Below, piece after piece: positions 46,912 through 55,817 of a DNA stretch of 64,000 nt. The position numbers and the translations under genes are program-made. Source of the DNA: Qingrenia yutianensis. GTDB lineage: Bacteria > Bacillota > Clostridia > UMGS1810. Each line of letters begins with the position of its first letter. Position 1 is the stretch's first letter. Where the stretch lies: positions 62,001-126,000 of the forward strand of contig NZ_JACRTE010000003.1 in NCBI RefSeq assembly GCF_014385105.1, written 5' to 3'. The notes below the pieces were generated by a model, which saw nothing but the letters and a program-made list of their open reading frames with translations, ran no database searches and had not been told where the DNA came from.

Positions 46912-46946
46912 AAATAATTAAATATAATTTTTTGGAGAGAATTTAT

Positions 46947-47813
46947 ATGCTACTGGCAAACGAATGGTCGGACTACGCGTTAATAGACTGTGCAAACGGA
47001 GAAAAACTTGAAAAATGGGGCAGTTTCACCCTGGTGCGCCCCGACCCTCAAATCATCTGGCCTCAAAAACAGCACAAAGCGGAGTGGGAAAAGTGCGACG
47101 CGCACTATCACCGCAGTAAATCGGGCGGAGGAAGCTGGGAATACAACAAAAAACTTCCCGGCGCGTGGCAGATTAAATATAAAAATTTAACCTTCAACGT
47201 TAAGCCTATGGGCTTTAAGCACACGGGAATTTTCCCCGAACAGGCGGTTAACTGGGACTTTATAGACGAAAAAATCAAAAACGCAAACCGTGACATAAAG
47301 GTGTTGAATCTTTTCGCTTATACGGGCGGTGCAACAGTTGCGGCGGCGAAGGCGGGCGCGTCGGTGGTGCACGTTGACGCGGCGAAAGGTATGGTTTTGT
47401 GGGCAAAGGAAAACGCGGTATCGTCGGGGCTTGCAGATGCGCCGATACGCTATATTGTCGACGATGTTATAAAATTTGTGTGCCGTGAAATAAGGCGCGG
47501 AAACAAATATGACGCGATAATTATGGACCCTCCGACCTACGGCAGAGGTCCGAACGGCGAGGTTTGGAAGTTTGAGGACGAGCTCTATCCGCTCATTGAA
47601 AAGTGTATGAGCCTTTTGTCGGACAATCCGCTTTTTATGATTGTAAATTCCTACACGTCAAACGTGTCGTCAACGGTGGTTAAAAACGTTCTGGAGCTTT
47701 CGGCAAAGGCAAAATTCGGCGGATATGTCACCAACGACGAAATTGCAATTCCCGTGAAAAATTCGGGAATTTGCCTGCCGTGCGGAGCGGCAACGAGATG
47801 GATTTCAAAATAA
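46947..47813 (+). CDS. Class I SAM-dependent methyltransferase, RlmI/RlmK-like
   Basis: A 288-residue enzyme of the rRNA cytosine/guanine methyltransferase group. The SAM loop VLNLFAYTGGATVAAAKAGA, the acidic HVDAAKGMVLWAKENA and the motif IV MDPPTYGRGPNGE are all clear. The N-terminal RNA-binding PUA domain of RlmI is missing. The ATG at 46947 follows TTGGAGAG by about 8 nt; the TTG in that ribosome site is not the start. RNA target unknown. It is first in a rightward set with the ECF genes 27 bp downstream. Confidence 0.86.
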   Translation: MLLANEWSDYALIDCANGEKLEKWGSFTLVRPDPQIIWPQKQHKAEWEKCDAHYHRSKSGGGSWEYNKKLPGAWQIKYKNLTFNVKPMGFKHTGIFPEQAVNWDFIDEKIKNANRDIKVLNLFAYTGGATVAAAKAGASVVHVDAAKGMVLWAKENAVSSGLADAPIRYIVDDVIKFVCREIRRGNKYDAIIMDPPTYGRGPNGEVWKFEDELYPLIEKCMSLLSDNPLFMIVNSYTSNVSSTVVKNVLELSAKAKFGGYVTNDEIAIPVKNSGICLPCGAATRWISK

Positions 47814-47840
47814 TTTTACATTTTAAAGGTTGTGCATAAA

Positions 47841-48674
47841 TTGATTAAAACCGAAAACCTCACCTTTTGGTTTGAGGAGGAGCAAAACGAGGAAAACTTA
47901 ATATTAAAGGGCATTGACCTTGAAATAAAAGACGGCGAATTTTTGTGCATTTTGGGTCACAACGGTTCGGGAAAATCCACGCTGGCAAAGCATTTCAACG
48001 CGATTTATCTTCCGCGCGGAGGACGTGTTTTGGTGGACGGAACAGACACAAAATGCGAAGAAAAAATTTGGGATATACGCCAAAACACCGCTATGGTGTT
48101 CCAAAATCCCGACAATCAGATTGTTGCGACAATCGTTGAGGAAGACGTGGCTTTTGCCGCGGAAAATCTCGGCGTCGCGCCCGAGGAAATCCGTAAGAGG
48201 GTGGACTATGCGCTTGAGGCGGTTGGAATGACGAAGTTTAAAAAACACGCACCGCATCTTTTGTCGGGCGGTCAGAAACAGAGAGTTGCAATCGCCGGAG
48301 TTATTGCAATGAAGCCGAAAACGATAGTTTTTGACGAGCCGACCGCGATGCTCGACCCTATCGGACGGCGCGAGGTTATGAAAACAATAAAACGCTTAAA
48401 TTCCGAGTTCGGTATGACCATTGTGCTGATTACGCACAATATGGACGAGGCGGCTATGGCGGACAGAATTGTGGTTATCGATGACGGAAAAATTGTGCAC
48501 AGCGGAAAACCGCGCGCCGTTTTTGCGGACGTGGAAAAAATGAAGTCGCTCGGGCTGGACACTCCGCAGGTGACGAGTCTTGTGTATCTTCTGCGCAAAG
48601 AGGGCATTGATATAAAAAGCGACATTTTAGAGGTTGACGAGTGTGTTGAGGAGATTTTAAAATTATGTCAATAA
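47841..48674 (+). CDS. ecfA1: Energy-coupling factor transporter ATPase 1
   Basis: One of two ATPases of the shared group II ECF vitamin importer. 277 residues: Walker A GHNGSGKST, Q loop VFQNPDNQIV, signature LLSGGQKQRVAIAG and Walker B TIVFDEPTAMLD. I choose TTG 47841 (MIKTENLTF) over GTG 47832, which abuts the ribosome site. It overlaps ecfA2 by 10 nt. No substrate-specific S component is adjacent, as is usual for the shared module. Confidence 0.93.
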   Translation: MIKTENLTFWFEEEQNEENLILKGIDLEIKDGEFLCILGHNGSGKSTLAKHFNAIYLPRGGRVLVDGTDTKCEEKIWDIRQNTAMVFQNPDNQIVATIVEEDVAFAAENLGVAPEEIRKRVDYALEAVGMTKFKKHAPHLLSGGQKQRVAIAGVIAMKPKTIVFDEPTAMLDPIGRREVMKTIKRLNSEFGMTIVLITHNMDEAAMADRIVVIDDGKIVHSGKPRAVFADVEKMKSLGLDTPQVTSLVYLLRKEGIDIKSDILEVDECVEEILKLCQ

Positions 48675-49525
48675 GGGTTGAAAATTTAGTTCACATATAT
48701 TCAAAAGGCACGCCGTTTGAAAAGACCGCGCTCGATAACGTCAGTTTTGAAATACCCGACGGCGATTTTGTGGGCATTATAGGGCACACGGGTTCGGGAA
48801 AATCCACGCTTATCCAGCATCTTAACGGGCTTGTCAAGGCGGACAGCGGTAAAATTTACATAGACGGCGAGGATATTACGCAAAAGAGTGTAAATCTTAC
48901 GAAAATCCGCGGCAAAGTGGGGATTGTGTTTCAGTATCCCGAATATCAGCTTTTTGAAGAAACGGTTTACAAAGATATTGCGTTCGGACCCAATAACCTG
49001 GGTTTTTCGGCGGACGAAACCGACAAAATCATTCACGAGGTTATAAAGCTTGTGGGACTTAAAGAAAGCGTCTTAAATTCGTCGCCGTTCGAGCTTTCGG
49101 GCGGTCAGAAAAGGCGCGTTGCGCTTGCAGGCGTTATTGCAATGAACCCCGAAATTCTCATTTTGGACGAGCCGACGGCAGGTCTTGACCCCAAAGGCAG
49201 AGATGAAATTTTGGGTCAGATAAAAAGACTTCACGACGAAAAGGGAATTACCGTCGTGTGGATTTCGCACAGTATGGAGGACGTTGCGAAAATCGCCAAA
49301 AACGTTATGGTTATGGCGGACGGCAAGCTTATTATGCACGCGAGCGTTGACGATGTGTTTAAAAACGCCGAATTGCTGGAGAAAAACGGTCTTTCCGTTC
49401 CGCAGATTAACAAGGTTGTGCGAAAACTTAAAGAAAAAGGAATTGACCTCGGCGAAAATATTTATACCGTTGAAAAGGCAAAAAATGCGGTTTTAAATTA
49501 CATTAAGGGGGAAAGAAATGCTTAA
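48665..49525 (+). CDS. ecfA2: Energy-coupling factor transporter ATPase 2
   Basis: Partner ATPase of EcfA1, 286 residues. Walker A GHTGSGKST, Q loop VFQYPEYQLFEETV (the FEETV wording is typical of EcfA2), signature ELSGGQKRRVALAG and Walker B ILILDEPTAGLD. It overlaps ecfA1 upstream and ecfT downstream (8 nt), so the three subunits are coupled. Confidence 0.95.
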   Translation: MSIRVENLVHIYSKGTPFEKTALDNVSFEIPDGDFVGIIGHTGSGKSTLIQHLNGLVKADSGKIYIDGEDITQKSVNLTKIRGKVGIVFQYPEYQLFEETVYKDIAFGPNNLGFSADETDKIIHEVIKLVGLKESVLNSSPFELSGGQKRRVALAGVIAMNPEILILDEPTAGLDPKGRDEILGQIKRLHDEKGITVVWISHSMEDVAKIAKNVMVMADGKLIMHASVDDVFKNAELLEKNGLSVPQINKVVRKLKEKGIDLGENIYTVEKAKNAVLNYIKGERNA

Positions 49526-50342
49526 CGATATAACTCTCGGACAATTTTTCCCCGTAGATTCGCCCATTCACAAGCTTGATCCGCGCGTGAAAATTATGTC
49601 GTCGCTTGCGTATATCATTGCGGTGTTTTTCGCAAAAGGCTTCACCGGCTATCTTTTCGTTGCGGTGTTCACCTATAGCGTAATTCTTATGTCAAAAGTG
49701 CCGTTAAAGCTTTATTTAAAAGGGCTTAAACCGCTTATATTCATAATAATTTTCACGTCGGCGATAAACCTTTTTATGACCGACGGAAAAATCGCACAGA
49801 TAGGCTCGGTTCCGCTTAAATTCGGGATTTTTAAAATCACGGTTGAGGGCATTGACACGGCGGTGAAAATGACACTGCGCCTGATATTTTTGGTTGCCGG
49901 CACGTCGGTTTTGACGTTCACCACCTCGCCGATTGTGCTTACCGACGGTATCGAAAGCCTGCTTTCGCCGTTCAAAAAAATCGGCGTCCCGGCGCACGAG
50001 CTTGCTATGATGATGTCCATTGCGATAAGGTTTATCCCCACGCTTTTGGAGGAAACCGACAAAATTATGAAGGCGCAGGCGTCGCGCGGTGCGGACTTTG
50101 AAAACGGCAGTGTGATAAAGAGAATTAAAGCGCTTGTGCCGATTTTGGTGCCGCTTTTTATAAGCTCATTTCGCCGTGCGGACGAGCTGGCGCTGGCTAT
50201 GGAGTGCCGATGTTACCGCGGAGGAAAAGGCAGAACGCGCCTTAAAACGCTCAAAATCGCGCCGATTGACTATATCGCGTGCGCGTTTATGCTTGTTTTT
50301 ATCGTCGGAATAGGCACGATTGCTCTTTTTGTGAGGGTGTAA
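49518..50342 (+). CDS. ecfT: Energy-coupling factor transporter transmembrane protein
   Basis: Membrane scaffold of the ECF importer, 274 residues with about five helices. It has the SPIHKLDPRVKI opening and two coupling motifs that contact the ATPases, AQASRGADFE and AMECRCYRGG, matching the A-R-G pattern. AGGGGGAAAG is 5 nt upstream. truA follows after 3 bp, the common clostridial order. Confidence 0.95.
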   Translation: MLNDITLGQFFPVDSPIHKLDPRVKIMSSLAYIIAVFFAKGFTGYLFVAVFTYSVILMSKVPLKLYLKGLKPLIFIIIFTSAINLFMTDGKIAQIGSVPLKFGIFKITVEGIDTAVKMTLRLIFLVAGTSVLTFTTSPIVLTDGIESLLSPFKKIGVPAHELAMMMSIAIRFIPTLLEETDKIMKAQASRGADFENGSVIKRIKALVPILVPLFISSFRRADELALAMECRCYRGGKGRTRLKTLKIAPIDYIACAFMLVFIVGIGTIALFVRV

Positions 50343-50345
50343 TTT

Positions 50346-51092
50346 ATGCGAAATTTACTGCTTTATCTTGAATACGACGGCACGAATTATCACGGCTGGC
50401 AAATTCAGCCCGAGGACATAACCGTGCAGAAAACGGTTGAGGACGCGGTATTTAAGATTTTTAAAGAAAAAATAAGCGTCACGGGTTGCAGCCGAACCGA
50501 CGCAGGCGTTCACGCGAAAAAATACGCGTTAAGCTTTTTCACCGAGTGCAAAATTCCGGCTGAAAGGGTCGCGGTTGCGCTTAACACTGCACTTCCGTAT
50601 GACGTGCGCGCGCTGTACTGCACCGAGGTAGGCGAAAACTTTCACGCGCGGTTTGACACCGTTTCAAAAACGTATCAATATATCATTAACAACGGAAAAT
50701 ACGATGTTTTTATGCGCAATTACTGCTGGACGGTCAAAAGTGCGCTCGATATAGAAAAAATGCGCAGTTCGGCGAAATATTTTTTGGGAAAACACGATTT
50801 CAAATCGTTTATGACGGGGGAAAAAGATGTCACTGTGAGAAACGTTTTTTCGCTTGACATAACAGAAAACGGCGATTTTATAAATATATTCATATCGGCG
50901 GACGGATTTTTATATAATATGGTAAGAATTATCGTCGGCACGCTCAAAAAAATAGGCGAGGGAAAGCTTGACGGCGAAAAAATTCCCGAAATAATTCTTG
51001 CACGCGACAGAAGTCTTGCGGGCGAAACCGCCCCTCCGCAGGGACTTTACCTCTATGATGTGAAATACGAAGTATCGGAGATTTTAAAATGA
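50346..51092 (+). CDS. truA: tRNA pseudouridine(38-40) synthase
   Basis: Isomerises uridines 38-40 in the anticodon arm. 248 residues. The catalytic Asp is in SRTDAGVHA, the opening is LEYDGTNYHGWQIQP, and the FLYNMVRIIVGTL segment is complete. It overlaps the next gene by ATGA. Confidence 0.96.
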   Translation: MRNLLLYLEYDGTNYHGWQIQPEDITVQKTVEDAVFKIFKEKISVTGCSRTDAGVHAKKYALSFFTECKIPAERVAVALNTALPYDVRALYCTEVGENFHARFDTVSKTYQYIINNGKYDVFMRNYCWTVKSALDIEKMRSSAKYFLGKHDFKSFMTGEKDVTVRNVFSLDITENGDFINIFISADGFLYNMVRIIVGTLKKIGEGKLDGEKIPEIILARDRSLAGETAPPQGLYLYDVKYEVSEILK

Positions 51093-52201
51093 ACGAAAAG
51101 GGAAAAATCGGAATTAAAATTTTAATGGTAATTTTGATTGTCATTCTTGCATCTGTGCTGGTTTACGTAAACCAAACGCCCGTTTTTTTCACAAAGGCAA
51201 TCAGGCTTTTCAACAAAAATTACGAATACAAAACCCCTACCGTGGAGCTTGGAAGCACCGAGGGAACCTTTGTTACGGCTCTTTCCGACGCGCGTGCGGT
51301 TATCGGCACAAAAGAGGGAATTAACGTTTATTCCCATTCGCTAAAAAGCGAAAAAAGCGCGGGTTTTTCGGGCGAAAATCCCGTTATTAAGCACAACGGC
51401 GACAAAATTCTGGTGTTTCACAAAGGCTCGGAAAAAGCGTTTTTTATGAACGGCAAAAAAAATATTCCCATAACCGCAAGCGGAAATATTTTAACGGGCG
51501 CGGTGAACGAAAACGGATATTTTGCGCTTCTCACCGAGGAAAAGGGCTTTAAGGCGGAAATTGTTGTGTACGACAAAAACGGCGAGGAGTTTTACAAGTG
51601 GCACAGCGCCGAGAATTTTGTGACCGACATAACACTTTCGCCGTCAAATACAGCATTTGCGGCGTCGGCGCTCGACTATTCGGACGGCGCGTTAAAAAGC
51701 AAACTTCTTATTTTTGACACGACGCAAGAGGAACCGAAAATCACTGACGCAAACGAAAATTTCACACAGATTGAGTTTATCGGACGTTCAAAAATCGCGG
51801 TTGTTTCGAACAACGCGGTGTCGGTTTATTCGACGGGCGGAAACAGGCTTTGGCAACATTCTTTCGGAAGCAAAACGGTTTTTGCATATAAAATCAAGGA
51901 CGGAAAAATTGCCGCGGCGGCAGGCGACAGCAACCTCGGCACCGAAACGCTGGACGTTTTGATGTTCAACGACGGCGGAAAAGCGGTTGTAAATTTCAAA
52001 AACAAGGGCGAGGCGGTGTGCCTCGACATCTTGGGAAACGACGTTCTCATTGCAGGCAAAAGGTATATGCGCGTCGCTGGCAACAAGGAAAAATCGTATA
52101 TTAAAACGGGAAAAGACATTGTTTCGGCACAGTTTTTCGGCAACAACAAAACCGCGCTCGTACATTCGGGCGCGCTGGTTCAGCTTGAATATTTTGATTA
52201 G
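51089..52201 (+). CDS. Membrane-anchored beta-propeller-like protein, DUF5711
   Basis: A 370-residue protein with one N-terminal transmembrane helix (about 8-28, KILMVILIVILASVLVY) and an extracytoplasmic part with repeated four-strand blades (for example the NGYFALLTEEKGFKAEIVVYD unit), consistent with a DUF5711 propeller. No catalytic residues recognised. It is coupled to truA and 18 bp before a CvpA-family gene. Role unknown; wall or division association is only a guess. Confidence 0.78.
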   Translation: MNEKGKIGIKILMVILIVILASVLVYVNQTPVFFTKAIRLFNKNYEYKTPTVELGSTEGTFVTALSDARAVIGTKEGINVYSHSLKSEKSAGFSGENPVIKHNGDKILVFHKGSEKAFFMNGKKNIPITASGNILTGAVNENGYFALLTEEKGFKAEIVVYDKNGEEFYKWHSAENFVTDITLSPSNTAFAASALDYSDGALKSKLLIFDTTQEEPKITDANENFTQIEFIGRSKIAVVSNNAVSVYSTGGNRLWQHSFGSKTVFAYKIKDGKIAAAAGDSNLGTETLDVLMFNDGGKAVVNFKNKGEAVCLDILGNDVLIAGKRYMRVAGNKEKSYIKTGKDIVSAQFFGNNKTALVHSGALVQLEYFD

Positions 52202-52219
52202 CCGGCAGGAGGGCGGATT

Positions 52220-52849
52220 ATGGCGGATATTGTAATTATCGTTTTTATCGCGGTGTTTCTGATGATTGGCTATAAAAAAGGACTGGTCATCACACTGCTT
52301 AATATGTGCTCGTATCTCGTTTCGTCGCTCGCGGTGTTTATATTTTTTAAACCCGTGCATACATATCTTTGCGAAAGCGAGGTCGGCAAAAGCGTTGCTA
52401 AAACGGTGAGCGAAAAAATCGCGGAGCGTTTTTCGGGAGTGAGTGTTTTAAACCTTCCTTTGCCGTTGATTTTAAAAAGCGGAACGCGCGAGGGCGAGGT
52501 TATCGCGCAGAGCAGTGCGGCGGAAATCATCGCGCAAAACGTGACAAACGCGCTGCTTTTGGTGGTTACGTTCGTTTTGCTTTATTTTGTGATAAAACTT
52601 GTTATAAAATTTGTGCGCGCACCGCTTTCGGCGGTAACGTCGCTGCCGATATTAAAACAGGCAAACAAGCTCGGCGGTGCGGTTGTCGGCGCGGCAATGG
52701 GATTTTTGTGGCTGTACGTTTTAACTGCGCTGATTGCAGCATTTTCGTTTGCCGATGCGGTTGCACCGATTGCGGGCGCGGTTTCAAATTCACAGATTAT
52801 GGGATTTTTGTATGAAAACAATTTTCTTTTAAACTTTATAAAAATATAA
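52220..52849 (+). CDS. CvpA-family membrane protein
   Basis: A 209-residue protein with four hydrophobic segments (start DIVIIVFIAVFLMIGYKKG; last about 165-190). The G-YKKG turn after the first helix and the LGGAVVGAAMG helix 4 are typical of the CvpA family, linked in other bacteria to envelope homeostasis and colicin V export. AGGAGG is 7 nt upstream. Last gene of the rightward set; a terminator follows. Confidence 0.85.
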   Translation: MADIVIIVFIAVFLMIGYKKGLVITLLNMCSYLVSSLAVFIFFKPVHTYLCESEVGKSVAKTVSEKIAERFSGVSVLNLPLPLILKSGTREGEVIAQSSAAEIIAQNVTNALLLVVTFVLLYFVIKLVIKFVRAPLSAVTSLPILKQANKLGGAVVGAAMGFLWLYVLTALIAAFSFADAVAPIAGAVSNSQIMGFLYENNFLLNFIKI

Positions 52850-52854
52850 AAAAT

Positions 52855-52913
52855 ACGGCAGTGGTATTTGAATTTGAATTTTCAAAAATTTCAAATAATA
52901 CTGCCGTTTTTTG
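52855..52913. terminator. Bidirectional terminator
   Basis: ACGGCAGT (52855-52862) pairs with ACTGCCGT (52900-52907), continuing with a TATTTGAA/TTCAAATA stem. T runs follow on both strands, so it can end the CvpA transcript and a leftward one. Confidence 0.8.
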
Positions 52914-52933
52914 AAATAAAGAGTACACCGCTT

Positions 52934-53020
52934 TTAATTCTCCTCTTTTCCGCATTTGTCAGCGCGTGTTTGAAAGCATCTGTCATATTTTTTGTAATGC
53001 AGGTATTTGCATATTTTCAC
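52934..53020 (-). CDS. Possible 28-residue Cys-containing peptide
   Basis: In the 278-bp gap before the next rightward gene, a leftward GTG frame (53020 to the stop at 52934) gives a basic 28-residue peptide with three Cys (KICKYLHY, DRCFQTR, DKCGKEE). AAAGGAA abuts the GTG, and a better-spaced ATG in another frame (53012) gives only nine residues. A bidirectional terminator lies just downstream. Support is weak. Confidence 0.3.
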   Translation of the reverse strand: MKICKYLHYKKYDRCFQTRADKCGKEEN

Positions 53021-53070
53021 TTCCTTTAATTTTTAAACTTACACTTTTATTTTAACACAATTTTTAATGG

Positions 53071-53099
53071 TTGACAGTGATAAAAATTTGGTGTATGAT
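53071..53099 (+). promoter_or_regulatory. Sigma-A promoter of the SGNH hydrolase gene
   Basis: TTGACA (53071-53076), 17 bp, TATGAT (53094-53099), 28 bp before the ATG at 53127. Confidence 0.82.
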
Positions 53100-53126
53100 G
53101 AAAAAAACGGAATTTTGGAGGAAAAT

Positions 53127-53942
53127 ATGAATATAAATGACATTTTAGCACTCGGCGAAAATGAAAAACCGCTCGATAATCTTGTTACCGACGGCGGTTT
53201 CTGCTCGATTTTCAGAACAATCTGCTGTGTGGGCGACTCGCTTTCGAGCGGAGAATTTGAGGGCACAAACGACGAGGGAAACAAAACTTATCACGATTTT
53301 TACGAATATTCTTGGGGACAGTTTATAGCACGTGCGGCAGGGTGCAAGGTATATAATTTTTCAAGAGGCGGTATGACGGCTAAATGGTATTGTGAAACCT
53401 TTGCGGACGAAAACGGCTTGTGGGACAAAAACAAGGCAGGTCAAGCTTACATAATAGCGCTCGGCGTTAACGATTTGAATTTGACGGCGAACAAAACAAT
53501 CGGCACAACCGACGATGTTTGCCTTGACGACTACACCAAAAATGCCGACACCGTCACGGGCTGGTATGCGAGGGTTATTCAGCGTTACAAAATCATTTCG
53601 CCCGATGCGAAATTCTTTTTCGTGACGCTCCCGAGAAACGACAAAACCGATGAAAATTCGGTGAAAGTAAGGGCGCGATTTACCGAGTTTAACAAGATTT
53701 TAAGAGAATTTACTAAAATTTTTGACAATTCGTATGTTATAGATTTGGAAAAATATTTTCCCGTTATGGACGACGATTACAGAAAGAGATTTTACCTCGG
53801 CGGACATCTTAATCCGATGGGATATATTCTCACCGCGAAGGTGATTTCGTCGTATATCGACTATATTGTGCGTCACAATTATGCCGATTTCAAACAGGTC
53901 GGATTTATAGGAACACCGTATAAAAACACGGTTGACAAATAA
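53127..53942 (+). CDS. SGNH/GDSL hydrolase-like protein
   Basis: A 271-residue cytosolic protein. The Ser motif is CCVGDSLSSGEFE, block III is LGVNDLN, and the Asp/His block is GGHLNPMGY, so all SGNH elements are present except a perfect D-x-x-H. The ATG at 53127 has TTGGAGGA 5 nt upstream; the earlier ATG at 53067 lies upstream of the promoter and is excluded. It is transcribed alone, with its own promoter and terminator. Esterase substrate unknown. Confidence 0.85.
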   Translation: MNINDILALGENEKPLDNLVTDGGFCSIFRTICCVGDSLSSGEFEGTNDEGNKTYHDFYEYSWGQFIARAAGCKVYNFSRGGMTAKWYCETFADENGLWDKNKAGQAYIIALGVNDLNLTANKTIGTTDDVCLDDYTKNADTVTGWYARVIQRYKIISPDAKFFFVTLPRNDKTDENSVKVRARFTEFNKILREFTKIFDNSYVIDLEKYFPVMDDDYRKRFYLGGHLNPMGYILTAKVISSYIDYIVRHNYADFKQVGFIGTPYKNTVDK

Positions 53943-53976
53943 AAAAATCAGGGAGGATTTCTCCCTGATTTTTTTT
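53942..53976. terminator. Bidirectional terminator
   Basis: A 14-bp perfect stem (53942-53955 with 53961-53974), GATTT loop, A and T tails. It serves the SGNH gene and the convergent AEC transporter gene. Confidence 0.9.
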
Positions 53977-53977
53977 G

Positions 53978-54904
53978 TTATATCATAGCCAAAATCATAA
54001 ACGCAGCCGGCGTAATTATCAGCGCGGCGACGTTTGATATAAGCGCAATGCACGCGCCGAGGGTGGAATTAAGCCCTTTCGACGCAGGCACAACGATGCT
54101 GTTCAATCCTGCCGGCATTGCCATCATTCCCGCCGATATTATAATCACCGTTTTGTCAAAGCCCAAAAGATAAAGCGCGAGCGCCGTGCAGAAAGGTATA
54201 AACACCATTCTCACAAACAGAGTGAGATAAACTCTCACGTTTGTGAACGCTTTTTTGAGCGGAAGAGACGACAAAACGTAGCCTGCCAAAATCATAGACA
54301 TAGGCGCCATACAGTTTTGCGCGTTCTGCACCGCCGTTGACATAACTTTGGGCAGTTTTATGCCGAATATTCCGAACACAATTCCCACCGCCGTTGCAAC
54401 GATGGGCGGATTTAAAAGTGATTTGAACGAAAGCTTTGTTTTTGTCGGATCGAGAATGTAAAATCCCAGAACGTAGCACACAATGTTGCCGACAAGCATA
54501 AACATCATCGCATAGTAGAGCCATTCCTCACCGTAAAGCGCCAAAATGAGCGGATAGCCGAAATATGTATAATTCGGAAACATCACCGTGTATGCGTATA
54601 CTCCGCGCTCGAATTTGTCTTTTGTCATAAGCTTTGCCCACAAAAAGCCGAGCGCGATTTCAAATATCATCACAAATGCGCCGATTATCACAAAATTTAT
54701 GTTCTTAAAAAGCGACGTTATGTTAAACTGTGTTGCAAACGTGTTAAAGCACATTGCAGGCAGAAAAACCCAAACCAAAAGATTTGAAATCACACCGCCG
54801 GCACTGTCGTTTAAAAGCTTTCCCTTTTTCGCAAAATAGCCGATTAAAAGGAATATAAACATCATTAAAACTTGATTTAGAGTTATTCCGAAGGTTTGCG
54901 CCAT
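53978..54904 (-). CDS. AEC (auxin efflux carrier) family transporter
   Basis: A 308-residue membrane protein with about ten helices in two halves. Family features are the MFPNYTYFGYPLILALYG segment and GMMAMPAGLNSIVVPASKG near helix 9. Relatives move malate, other organic acids or amino-acid-like anions. It follows argB after 19 bp in the same direction, so it probably belongs to the argC-argB operon. Its substrate might be an arginine-pathway intermediate; this is inference. Confidence 0.88.
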   Translation of the reverse strand: MAQTFGITLNQVLMMFIFLLIGYFAKKGKLLNDSAGGVISNLLVWVFLPAMCFNTFATQFNITSLFKNINFVIIGAFVMIFEIALGFLWAKLMTKDKFERGVYAYTVMFPNYTYFGYPLILALYGEEWLYYAMMFMLVGNIVCYVLGFYILDPTKTKLSFKSLLNPPIVATAVGIVFGIFGIKLPKVMSTAVQNAQNCMAPMSMILAGYVLSSLPLKKAFTNVRVYLTLFVRMVFIPFCTALALYLLGFDKTVIIISAGMMAMPAGLNSIVVPASKGLNSTLGACIALISNVAALIITPAAFMILAMI

Positions 54905-54923
54905 TATATTTCCCTTTCAAAAA

Positions 54924-55817
54924 TCAGTCGTGAAATTCGTCTGCGGTAATCATTGTTCCGATACCTTTTTTTGTAAATATTTCCAGTAAAATTGAGTGGA
55001 GAATACGTCCGTCAATGATATGAACCCTTTTAACGCCGTGCGAAACGGCATCTTTACAGCTTAAAATTTTGGGAATCATACCGCCCGAAATTACGCCTTT
55101 TTCAATATATCCGTCCACCTCGTCGGTAGGAATAACGGGCATAACCTCGCCCTCTTTGTCTTTTACACCGTCAACGTCGGTGAGATAGATAAGCTTTTCC
55201 GCCTTAAGCGCCTTTGCAACCTCCGCCGCAACGGTGTCGGCGTTGATGTTGTAGCTCTGACCGTTTCCGTCAACTCCGACGGGCGCGATAACGGGAATAT
55301 ATTCGTCGTCGGTGAGAAGTTTTATCACCTTTGTGTTGATTTTTTCAACCTCGCCCACAAAGCCGATGTCCTCTTTTTTACCGTCAACATAGGTGTAGAG
55401 CTTTTTGCACTCAATAAGTTTTCCGTCAAGACCGCAAAGACCTATCGCCTTACCGCCTTTTGCGTTCAAAAGCGACACAATTTCTTTGTTGGTTTTGCCC
55501 ACAAGCACCATCTGCGCAATGTGCATTGTGTCCTCGTCGGTCACGCGCAGACCGTTTATAAATTTGCTCTCAACGTGATACGTTTTGAGCGCGTTTGAAA
55601 TGTCGGGACCGCCGCCGTGAACGAGCACGGGGTTTAAGCCGACGAATTTCAAAAGCACAACGTCCTCGATTACGCTTTTTTTCAGCTCGTCGTTTATCAT
55701 AGCGTTTCCGCCGTATTTTATAACGATTGTTTTTTTGTAGAGTTTTTGAATGTAGGGAAGCGCCTCAACCAGTATGCCTGCTTTTTTTATAAGACCTTCG
55801 GTGTAAGAATCCATCAT
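54924..55817 (-). CDS. argB: Acetylglutamate kinase
   Basis: Phosphorylates N-acetylglutamate in arginine synthesis. 297 residues, amino-acid-kinase fold: VIKYGGNAM, VHGGGPDIS, and YNINADTVAAEVAKAL are intact. The ATG at 55817 overlaps the argC stop (ATGA) and has GGAGG 9 nt upstream; a longer frame inside argC is rejected. The N-terminal helix typical of arginine-inhibited enzymes seems present (TEGLIKKAGILVEALPYI). Confidence 0.95.
   Translation of the reverse strand: MMDSYTEGLIKKAGILVEALPYIQKLYKKTIVIKYGGNAMINDELKKSVIEDVVLLKFVGLNPVLVHGGGPDISNALKTYHVESKFINGLRVTDEDTMHIAQMVLVGKTNKEIVSLLNAKGGKAIGLCGLDGKLIECKKLYTYVDGKKEDIGFVGEVEKINTKVIKLLTDDEYIPVIAPVGVDGNGQSYNINADTVAAEVAKALKAEKLIYLTDVDGVKDKEGEVMPVIPTDEVDGYIEKGVISGGMIPKILSCKDAVSHGVKRVHIIDGRILHSILLEIFTKKGIGTMITADEFHD

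Noticed and set aside
53067..53126. Upstream ATG extension of the SGNH gene
   Set aside because: The ATG lies upstream of the promoter -35 box; the ATG at 53127 has a strong ribosome site.
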